Under the pieces are notes generated by a model. The model worked only from the letters and a program-made list of their open reading frames with translations. It was not told where the DNA came from and searched no databases. A DNA stretch of 64,000 nt, taken from positions 1 through 64,000 of the forward strand of contig BBDW01000003.1 in NCBI GenBank assembly GCA_001312505.1. Reading direction: 5' to 3'. This document shows positions 56,322 to 64,000 of this stretch, in pieces. A program made the position numbers and the translations under genes. Source of the DNA: Mediterraneibacter faecis JCM 15917 (GTDB lineage Bacteria > Bacillota > Clostridia > Lachnospirales > Lachnospiraceae). The first letter of the stretch is position 1. Each line of letters begins with the position of its first letter.

Positions 56322-57359
56322 CTAATTTCCAAAATAAGCATTGACTCCGGCAGTTAGACCATCAGCCAGACTATTTAGTGTGGAATCACTGTGGTCAGAG
56401 CTTGCATTTCCAAGTTCCATATCAACAGACGGAATCGTACTATAAGAAGTCTGCGTCAGGTCGATATTCATAGAACCATTTTGATAAATGGTCATTCCCT
56501 CCGTACGAAGTCCTTCTACAAGAGATGCTCCAAGTGCATCATGTTCCTGCCAGTGGGAAGCGACAGGTTCCATACTTTTCAGGCCATCCGGTACAGAAAT
56601 GTAGAAACAGCCTTTGTCATATCCCAATCCATCTCCATCCCAGTGGAGTGAGATGTGACAGTCAGCTACATTGTTACAGAGTACGGTGCGGGCAACATTA
56701 TCAAGCTGGACATCGTCGCTATTTCTCACCATAAGGACATCATATCCTTGAGCAAGCAGCTTATCTTTCAGAATCTGAGCCATCTGAAGTGTAACAGTGC
56801 TTTCAGCAGTTCCATCGTTAAATGTCATTCCCCCGGAAACTGCAGTCGCATAAGTTGCACCCTGAGCAGTGCTTCCGCCGGTTGTCTTTGGAGAACCATC
56901 CGGGTGACACTGTGTCTTTACAGAAGCACCACCGGAAGTTCCATGTCCGGCATTCACGCCAACGACGATATCCTTGCGGTCAGAATCTGCAAGATAAATA
57001 GTAGCTGTTCCAGAATTGATTGCAGAAAAGTCTGCGTATTGCCAGGAAGGGTCAAAGCTGATCTCCTGTCCATTGCTGTAAAGAACTGCTGCGCCGGTCA
57101 GCAGTTCCTGCTGAGTTACGGATTCAGATTCAGAAGCAGATGGGGGGGTGGCGGCATCAGCAGAAGAAGTTTCATCTACAGTTTCATTTTCAGAATCTGA
57201 TGAGATAGAAAAATCATCCGCTGTCTTGGGTGGTGCCTTAGTACCCTGCGCCTGCGCCGTGTCCGTACTGGATTTGTGCTGTATGCTACCGCATCCGGTC
57301 AGGCAACAACACAGGAGAACGGCATAAGATAATCGAAAAAAAGGGTTTTTCAATTTCAA
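56322..57359 (-). CDS. N-acetylmuramoyl-L-alanine amidase lipoprotein
   Basis: A 345-residue lipoprotein (lipobox CLTGC) with a Ser/Thr/Glu-rich linker to ~95 and an Amidase_3 domain: VVGVNAGHG (zinc His), STVTLQMAQ (zinc Glu), HISLHWDGD (zinc His), VDMELGNASS (catalytic Glu). It cleaves the bond between muramic acid and the stem peptide. G7 at 57142 adds a Pro. The ABC ATPase gene lies 44 bases downstream on the same strand, probably in the same transcript. Confidence 0.87.
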   Translation of the reverse strand: MKLKNPFFRLSYAVLLCCCLTGCGSIQHKSSTDTAQAQGTKAPPKTADDFSISSDSENETVDETSSADAATPPSASESESVTQQELLTGAAVLYSNGQEISFDPSWQYADFSAINSGTATIYLADSDRKDIVVGVNAGHGTSGGASVKTQCHPDGSPKTTGGSTAQGATYATAVSGGMTFNDGTAESTVTLQMAQILKDKLLAQGYDVLMVRNSDDVQLDNVARTVLCNNVADCHISLHWDGDGLGYDKGCFYISVPDGLKSMEPVASHWQEHDALGASLVEGLRTEGMTIYQNGSMNIDLTQTSYSTIPSVDMELGNASSDHSDSTLNSLADGLTAGVNAYFGN

Positions 57360-57616
57360 TCTCCTTTATGATAAATATTACTGTTCTCATTGTATCATAA
57401 TCATTTTCCAAATAGGGAAAATTCAGATAAAATTAAGGTTTCAAAAAGGAAAATATAATGTAAAAAATTCAAGGCGATTGCATAATCATTTTGATTGCGA
57501 TAGACTACAAGAGAAAGAATATCATAGTTAGGGAATTTTGCCTGTCAATAGCATATAGTGTGGCGGGAGTTCTAGTGCTACGCAATTCGCATAATCATAA
57601 TATACGAGGACAATAT

Positions 57617-58228
57617 ATGGAAGAACAACAAGAAAAAACGCAAGGGAAAAAACAAGATAAAAAATTGTGGAAGATTTTCTGGTCAACCTTTTACTTAAGC
57701 GCGTTCACATTTGGTGGAGGTTATGTGATCGTCAGCCTGATGAAGAAAAAGTTCGTAGATGAATATCATTGGATCGAAGAAGAGGAGATGCTGGATCTTG
57801 TGGCGATCGCGCAGTCGGCACCGGGAGCAATCGCAGTGAACGGAGCAATCGTGATCGGATATAAACTGGCTGGAATTGCGGGGATTCTGACAGCAATTGC
57901 CGGGACAGTAATCCCACCATTTCTTATTATATCGATACTTTCTGCCGGTTATCAGGCATTTCGAAGTAACCAGATCATCAGCTTAATGCTCGAAGGAATG
58001 CAGGCCGGAGTGGGTGCCGTGATCGCATCTGTGACATATGACATGGGTGCCGGAATCGTGAAGAAGAAAGATGCTTTGTCATACGTACTTATGGTTGGGG
58101 GGGCATTTATAGCTTCCTGCATATTTGAGGTAAATGTAGTCTATGTGATTCTGATCTGTGGAATTGTCGGAGTACTCCGCGCATTAATTGAGAAAAAGAT
58201 CACGAAGAAAGGAAGTGAAGAGAAATGA
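57617..58228 (+). CDS. Chromate transporter, first half (CHR)
   Basis: A 203-residue half-size ChrA protein with the conserved SAFTFGGGYVIV and AIAQSAPGAIAVN motifs and five or six helices. ATG 57617 follows GAGGA; the longer frame from 57491 has no site. It overlaps the next gene by four bases (ATGA), so the pair is translationally coupled and probably forms a heterodimer. Chromate itself may not be the natural substrate. Confidence 0.88.
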   Translation: MEEQQEKTQGKKQDKKLWKIFWSTFYLSAFTFGGGYVIVSLMKKKFVDEYHWIEEEEMLDLVAIAQSAPGAIAVNGAIVIGYKLAGIAGILTAIAGTVIPPFLIISILSAGYQAFRSNQIISLMLEGMQAGVGAVIASVTYDMGAGIVKKKDALSYVLMVGGAFIASCIFEVNVVYVILICGIVGVLRALIEKKITKKGSEEK

Positions 58229-58785
58229 TTTATTTGAAATTGTTTTTAAGCTTTCTTCAGATTGGAATGTTCAGCTTTGGCGGCGGTTATGCGGCGATGC
58301 CTCTGATTCAAGAACAGGTAGTGTCGCAGCACGACTGGCTTACGATGACAGAATTCACAGATTTGATCACGATTTCCCAGATGACACCTGGGCCGATTGC
58401 GATCAATGCGGCAACATTTGTCGGCAGCAAGATTGCGGGAATTCCGGGATCTGTTGCGGCGACTTGTGGGTGCATTCTGCCGTCTTGTATTATCGTAACT
58501 TTGATCGCATGGTTTTATTTAAGATATAAGAAAATGAAAATGTTCCAGAGCGTGCTGGAATCCCTAAGACCGGCAGTTGTTGCACTGATCGCATCCGCAG
58601 GTATCGCAATTCTGCACACTGCATTTTGGACAGATGGAATTGTGCAGTTTGCGGCGACAAAATGGTCTATGGTGGTGATCTTCGGAATCTGTCTGTTACT
58701 GCTTCGTAAGACAAAACTGAATCCGGTGGTTGTGATGATGCTTGCGGGAGTGATGAACGTGGCAGTAAGATATGCAGCTGGATAA
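58225..58785 (+). CDS. Chromate transporter, second half (CHR)
   Basis: A 186-residue half-size ChrA protein: IGMFSFGGGYAAMPLI and TISQMTPGPIAIN motifs. It completes the two-gene ChrA unit. Confidence 0.88.
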   Translation: MIYLKLFLSFLQIGMFSFGGGYAAMPLIQEQVVSQHDWLTMTEFTDLITISQMTPGPIAINAATFVGSKIAGIPGSVAATCGCILPSCIIVTLIAWFYLRYKKMKMFQSVLESLRPAVVALIASAGIAILHTAFWTDGIVQFAATKWSMVVIFGICLLLLRKTKLNPVVVMMLAGVMNVAVRYAAG

Positions 58786-58938
58786 AATAGCGAATCCATG
58801 CAGGTTCCGGTAAAGAAATGTGAATAGGTGAAAAATATGAAGACTTATGTGGAAAACATTTCAAAGTTCATGGTATATTGTGAATAACTTTCATGGTATA
58901 CTGTACATACGTTGTAAAAATAAGAACAGGAGAGCGAA

Positions 58939-60019
58939 ATGAGCGAACAGAACAGTCAGAACATACAAGAATCACAGACACCGCACAAGCGTCGTGTGAG
59001 ATACAAAGGAAAATACCCGAAGAAATTCGAGGAAAAATATAAAGAGTTACAGCCGGAGAAATACAAGGATACAATCGCGCATGTAATCCAGAAGGGAAAT
59101 ACTCCTGCCGGAATGCACATTTCTATCATGGTAAATGAGATCCTGGATTTCCTGAAAATCCAGCCGGGTGAGACTGGATTCGATGCGACACTCGGATACG
59201 GTGGACATACGAAAGCAATGCTGGAATGTTTGAAAGGTGAGGGGGCACATCTATGCAACAGATGTTGACCCGGAAGAGTCTGCGAAGACAAGAAAACGTC
59301 TGGCAGATCAGGGATTCGGAGAAGACATTTTAAGTATCCGTCTGCAGAACTTCTGTACAATTGATGAGATTGCAAAAGAAGTGGGAGGATTTGATTTTAT
59401 CCTTGCGGATCTTGGAGTTTCCTCCATGCAGATTGATAATCCGAAGAGAGGATTTTCCTTTAAAGTTGACGGACCGCTGGATCTGCGACTGAACCAGGAG
59501 AAAGGCATCAGCGCAGCAGAGCGCCTTGATAACATTTCCGAGGAAGAGCTCGCAGGAATGCTTTACGAAAATTCAGATGAGCCATACTGCGAAGAACTGG
59601 CGAAAGCAATTACAAATGAGATTCGCAGAGGCAATCGCATTGATACAACAACGAAGCTTAGAAATGTGATCGAGAAGACTTTGGATTTTCTTCCAAATAA
59701 TAAAGAAAAGAAGGATATTATCAAGAAGACTTGCCAGAGAACATTCCAGGCACTTCGTATTGATGTCAATAATGAGTTCGAAGTGCTGTATGAATTCATG
59801 GAGAAGCTTCCGGGAGCATTGAAACCGGGCGGAAGAGTAGCAATTCTTACCTTCCATTCCGGAGAGGACAAGCTTGTAAAGAAAGCGCTCAAGGCAGGAT
59901 ATAAAGAAGGAATCTATTCCGAATATGCGAGAGATGTTGTGCGTCCGTCAGCGCAGGAATGTGCACAGAACGGAAGAGCAAGATCTACGAAGATGCGCTG
60001 GGCTGTGAAGGCGGAATAG
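58939..60019 (+). CDS. rsmH: RsmH/MraW-type methyltransferase paralogue with N-terminal extension, one frameshift
   Basis: The SAM motif DATLGYGGHTKAML, then ILADLGVSSMQIDN, FKVDGPLDLRLN and VAILTFHSGEDKLVKKA match RsmH, which methylates C1402 of 16S rRNA. An extra G at 59241-59245 breaks the frame; KGEGHIYATDVDP is expected. About 60 residues, rich in Lys, Arg and Gln, precede the catalytic domain, which ordinary RsmH lacks. It is not in a cell-division (dcw) cluster, so it is likely a second, divergent copy. Corrected length ~359. Confidence 0.85.
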
Positions 60020-60048
60020 TTGACTTCAATATAATGAAATGTTATAGT
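60020..60048 (+). promoter_or_regulatory. Promoter of the second cobalamin riboswitch
   Basis: TTGACT (60020-60025), 17-base spacer, TATAGT (60043-60048), directly after the rsmH stop. Confidence 0.7.
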
Positions 60049-60061
60049 TAGTCAGAAATAA

Positions 60062-60315
60062 TAGCGTTCGGTGCTGTTTGATCAGGGAATGTTTATCCAC
60101 ATCCCTGATCGAAACAGGTAAAAGGGAAACAGGTGCAAGACCTGTACGAACTCGTCACTGTGAGCAGAGATGCGGTCTTCTTAGAAATTAGATTTCAGAA
60201 GACCGCTCCTATACAGACAAGTGTGGAGAGTCCACACATCCACTGGGAGACCGGGAAGGTGTTCTGTATAGAAGATCTGTAAGTCAGGAAACCTGCCGGT
60301 CGCTGGTGCGGGGAA
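60062..60315 (+). ncRNA. Cobalamin riboswitch
   Basis: The aptamer core appears as AGGTAAAAGGGAAACAGGTG, GACCTGTAC, then CCACTGGGAGACCGGGAAGG and the final AGGAAACCTGCC. A long variable stem (GCGGTCTTCT/AGAAGACCGC) is present. It controls the following secreted protein and BtuF-like genes. Confidence 0.93.
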
Positions 60316-60435
60316 TATACGAATTCCAGATCACGAGTAATTGATTGTACCGAAAAAATCATTCATTCGATTCAGGATAATTCTATCCATTTTCCGTGTT
60401 TTATAATTCACAATTTAAGAGGAGACAAAAAAGAA

Positions 60436-63298
60436 ATGAAAAATAAGAGCAGATGGCTTGCGCTTATGCTGACCGGTTCTATGATGATTTCACCATTGTC
60501 TTATACAAGAACATATGCGGCAGAAAATGAGCAGCAGTGTGAGACAAATTTACAGGAAACTGTTGAGGTGGAAGAAGCTGATCCAGATAAGAAACAAGAT
60601 GAGAGTCAGACAGAAGACGCAGGAAATGACGATTTAACAAAAGAAGATCAGACAGAGGAATCTGATAAAGTTGATAATTCTTCGGATAAATCAGATAATC
60701 AGAATTCAATCGAAGCAGAAACAAAACCAAATTTAGAGAATAACTCAGAAAATAATTCAGAAGAGAAAGATACAGAAACCACCGGGAAAAATCCAGGCAC
60801 AACTGTCTCAGATCAGGTTGCGGACGAAAAAACTGATAACAAGGATACACAGATAAAAGATGAAACAGGCAAGTCAGAACCTTTTACAGATTCTAATGAT
60901 TCTACGAATACTCCGGAACCGGAACTTCCGCCACTGCAGGAAGCTCCTTCTGTAACAGGAGAATCTGTGAAGGTAGTAAAAGAAAACGCCGAAGAGTTCG
61001 CAATGTTCAAGGTCAGTGAATCAACAGTTGTTGAAAAGGATGGCGAACTTGATATTACGATCAAGACAAACAACACAGGATTTGATGCGCTATATCTTGG
61101 TTCAAAAGATGACTTGTTGAAAGCATCTGTTATAGAAGGAACAAAGGATGAAGAAGGTGCATGGACATTTCATTTCAATGTGCCGAAAGAAAAAGCAGGT
61201 CAGACAATTCCGGTATCTTTGAGAAAGTCAAAAGATCAGACCTGGTATGACAAACAGTACTTATGGATGTACATTCCGAATCCGGGAGAAACCTCAACAC
61301 CAGATCCGGCGCCAACTCCAACTCCGACACCGGAAGCAACAGTAGCCAACGGAATCTACAGCATGGACGTAGTTTCCAGTTCTTCTATGTTTAAAGTAGT
61401 GGATTGTATCTTGACAGCGAAAGACGGAAAAATGAGTGCCGTGCTTACATTAAGCGGAACCGGTTACGGCTATCTGTATATGGGAACAAAGGAAGAGGCT
61501 GCAAGCGCAGATCAGTCATCCTGGATTCCCTATCAGGTAAATGAAGAAGGAAAATATACTTATACTGTTCCGGTAGAAGCATTGGATAAGGAAATTGCAG
61601 TAGCAGCCTATTCCATTAAAAAAGGAATCTGGTATGACAGAACGCTAACTTTCCAGTCAGAGACAATGAAGAAGATTGCCGATCTTAATTCCACAGATTC
61701 TAATAATAAAGGCGATTCCGGAAATACAGGAAACAACGGAAACATAGGAAATTCCGGAACTACTGGTGGTTCTAACAATACAGGTAATACAGGAACAAAC
61801 AATTCTGCTTTTCCAGGCGGTTCTGTACCTGGAACTAATTCAGGAAAAACAGATGGAAACGACGGAAAAGCGGATAATGTATCAAAATACGAATCCGATA
61901 CAAGTGGCTCTACTTCTCATGTAGATAGTGGAACAACACTGAAAGACGGTGTATATACTCCGGACCGTTTTACCTGGTCCGGTGGAACAGGTAAGGTTCA
62001 GATTACTTGTAATAAAGTGACAATCCAGAATGGACAGGCTTATGCAACGCTTGTGTTCAGCAGTGATCATTATCAGTATGTGAAAGCGAACGGAAATAAG
62101 TATTACACAACAAAAGGCGGCGGATCAGCGACAGCTGTTATCCCGGTTGCGTTGAATCAGAACAATAAGATTATTGGAATGACGGACAAAATGTCTGTCG
62201 CACATGAGATAGAATATACGATTTTCATTTATCTTGCAGCGGCTAACGGAGGAACATCTGCAAACGGAACAGTTGCTTCAACAAATAGTAACCAGAAGTT
62301 GGACGAAAAAGCACCTGAAATCATAGGCTTGGAATATCAGTCAGAGACAAAGCTTGACTATGCAGAATATTTCAAGATTTATCATTATGATCAGGGGGAT
62401 TGTACTTCTTGAAATCGATATGACGAAGGACACAGCAAGAGACCCGGAAAAAGCAGAGGATAAGAAACCAGAAGCGGATGATTCGGACTCAGAAAAATCT
62501 TCTAAGAAAAAAGTGGCATCCGTCACAATTAACAGATCTGAGGATGCAAAGTCAGCAGACACAAAGAAATCTGATACCGACAGCAAGTTAGATTCTTCTG
62601 CAGAAGAATCCGCAACTCAGGATAATAACGGCACAAGCGAACAGGATCTGGCAGCAGAGCTTTACAAAGGAAATGTTGTGAAATATCTGATCGTTCCGGA
62701 GGATGTGGAAGTTCCGGTTGGCCTTGAGCAGGATATGATCATTGTGAAAAAACCGACAGATCATACTTATGCAGAGTCTGATGAGATTCTGAATATGATG
62801 AAAGATCTCGATCTTCTTGACAATGTTGCGGCAGTTGGAATGAAGAGCAAAGACTGTACAGTATCCGAGATTGCTGATAAGATGAAAGCAAAAGACGGAG
62901 AGAAGAATGCTGAAGTTGCATATGCAGGAACAGCGGACAAACTGAAGTTGAAGAACCTTGTGAAGAGTGAAGTGAATCTTGCATTGTTTACAGGAGATAT
63001 CCTTCCAAGAGAAGATTCAGAAGAAAATGCAAATGCAGCGAAAGATACTGACAAGAAAGAAGATAAAGACAGCAAAGATGCGAAAGAGACTCTGACAGTA
63101 GAAGAACAGGCTGAGCAGTTTGAGAAGCTGACAGAGAAACTTGCGACACTTGGTATTCCGGTACTCGTTGATCGTTCTTCCGAGGAAAAGACGGAGCTTG
63201 GAAAACAGGAGTGGATCAAGGTTTACGGTGTTCTCTACGGATGTGAAGAGCTGACGAACGAGAAGTTTGATGCGGCAGTAGCAGCGGCAGAGAAATAG
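60436..63298 (+). CDS. Large secreted protein: three NEAT-like repeats plus BtuF-like domain, one frameshift
   Basis: The ~954-residue reconstructed protein begins with a signal peptide (cleavage near TYAAEN), then a Glu/Asp/Ser-rich spacer to ~165. Three NEAT-like beta domains follow (about 175-280, 295-400, 505-600), sharing MFKV...KDG and WYDKQ/WYDRT ends, with a Gly/Asn-rich linker before the third. From APEIIGLEY (about 624) a BtuF/FecB-like binding domain follows, related to the next gene. An extra G at 62394-62398 breaks the frame (HYDQGIVLLEID expected). No LPxTG anchor is visible. Control by a B12 riboswitch suggests corrinoid capture outside the cell. Confidence 0.78.
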
Positions 63299-63312
63299 GA
63301 GAGAAAAATAGA

Positions 63313-64000
63313 ATGAAGATAAGAAGATGCAGAATCACAGCGTTAATGCTTTCAGCTGCACTTCTGCTCGGAGGCTGCGGTTCTACCGCAGCCTCCGGTG
63401 GAAACAGCGGTAATAATTCAGCAGGTACAGATGTAACAAAGGATAAGACCAAAGATGCAGCCGACAAGACAAAAAAAGCACCGGAGATCGAAGGGCTTAC
63501 CTATGAATCTACAATGGATCTGACTTACGCGACAGAATTCGATGTATACTATTATAAGGATGGATATAAGTTGATCGATGTCCATGAAGATAAGCAATAT
63601 CTGATCGTTCCGGAAGGTGAAGAAGAACCGGAAAATCTGGCGGATGATATTGTTGTGATCCGGCAGCCGACAGAGAATATTTATATGGCGGCGACAGCAT
63701 CCATGTCTCTGTTTGATGCAATCGGCGGAATTGACAAGGTAAAATTCTCCGGACTTGAGGCCTTTGGCTGGTATGTAGAGAGTGCAAAGGAAGCAATGGA
63801 ATCCGGAGCGATGACATTTGCGGGAAAATACAGCGAACCGGATTATGAGACTCTCGTTGACGGAGACTGTGATCTGGCAATCGAATCAACGATGATCCTT
63901 CATACACCGAAGGTACAGGAAATGATCGAAGATCTTGGTATTCCGGTATTTGTAGACTACTCAAGTTATGAGTCACATCCGCTTGGAAGAACCGAGTGGA
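63313..64000 (+). CDS. btuF: BtuF-like cobalamin-binding lipoprotein (partial, cut by window end)
   Basis: A lipoprotein (signal ends LLLGGCGS) with a FecB/BtuF-type periplasmic-binding domain: APEIEGLTYEST, IVVIRQPTENIYMAATASM, DCDLAIES, LGIPVFVDYSSYESHPLG. It starts at ATG 63313 after GGAGAG, 14 bases after the preceding stop, so it is in the B12-riboswitch operon. It probably delivers a corrinoid to an ABC importer encoded beyond the window. At least 229 residues are visible. Confidence 0.85.
   Translation, partial: MKIRRCRITALMLSAALLLGGCGSTAASGGNSGNNSAGTDVTKDKTKDAADKTKKAPEIEGLTYESTMDLTYATEFDVYYYKDGYKLIDVHEDKQYLIVPEGEEEPENLADDIVVIRQPTENIYMAATASMSLFDAIGGIDKVKFSGLEAFGWYVESAKEAMESGAMTFAGKYSEPDYETLVDGDCDLAIESTMILHTPKVQEMIEDLGIPVFVDYSSYESHPLGRTEW

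Noticed and set aside
60479-60850. Minus-strand ORF over the acidic spacer of the secreted protein
   Set aside because: Low-complexity shadow; the plus-strand frame has a signal peptide and continues into recognised domains.

Overview
The window is low-GC Firmicute DNA and most resembles a gut Lachnospiraceae (Dorea/Mediterraneibacter/Ruminococcus-type). The reasons are the gene families present (YlmC/YmxH sporulation protein, NrdR, ANTAR regulator beside glnA, YibE/F pair, AzlCD, lipoprotein CbiK under a B12 riboswitch), A/G-rich Shine-Dalgarno sites, TTGACA/TATAAT promoters and cobalamin riboswitches. I identify no species.

Layout. 0.1-11 kb is housekeeping: phosphopantetheinyl transferase, peptide deformylase, YqfO-like, YmxH, nrdR, truA, exoA, two COG0523 metallochaperone GTPases (one with a long His-rich repeat), fructokinase, glnA with an ANTAR regulator, dapF, tRNA-Gln and tRNA-Pro. 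11-15 kb holds azlCD and a cobalamin riboswitch controlling an exported CbiK-like protein and a NEAT-like lipoprotein. 14.6-21.6 kb holds a ROK regulator, polyol-type dehydrogenase, GPH symporter, PepV dipeptidase and a cation/proton antiporter. 21.8-30.6 kb holds a GH3 fragment joined to a GtrA-like fragment, a YibE/F pair, a MarR-MATE operon, a Fic protein, an AllA-like cupin and a second MATE pump. 30.7-36.7 kb holds two convergent CHASE-domain signalling proteins, a ZIP transporter, an MBL hydrolase and a glyoxalase remnant.

36.7-52.5 kb reads as a ~15.7 kb integrative island in the 3' end of a tRNA-Leu gene. It has an intact tRNA plus tyrosine integrase at the right end, a duplicated 22-bp tRNA end at the left, ~87-bp direct repeats and repeated GGTAACCA boxes just inside both ends. 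Its cargo is a glycan-use locus: two-component system, two sugar-binding lipoproteins, two ABC permeases, GH29 fucosidase, Gfo/Idh protein, NahK-like kinase and GH36 alpha-galactosidase. 52.7-60 kb returns to chromosomal genes (FUSC protein, DNA glycosylase, NifX-FKBP fusion, ABC ATPase, amidase, split chromate transporter, RsmH paralogue). 60-64 kb is a second cobalamin riboswitch driving a large secreted protein with NEAT-like repeats plus a BtuF-like domain, then a BtuF-like lipoprotein cut by the window edge.

Data quality. About thirty G or C tracts are exactly 7 (sometimes 8) long. In most coding cases they add one Gly or Pro inside an otherwise conserved motif, and one adds three bases to tRNA-Gln. 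Further one-base indels, mostly at short homopolymers, break truA, glnA, azlC, rsmH and others. I read this as a sequencing/consensus problem and give the reconstructed gene spans with the breakpoints stated.
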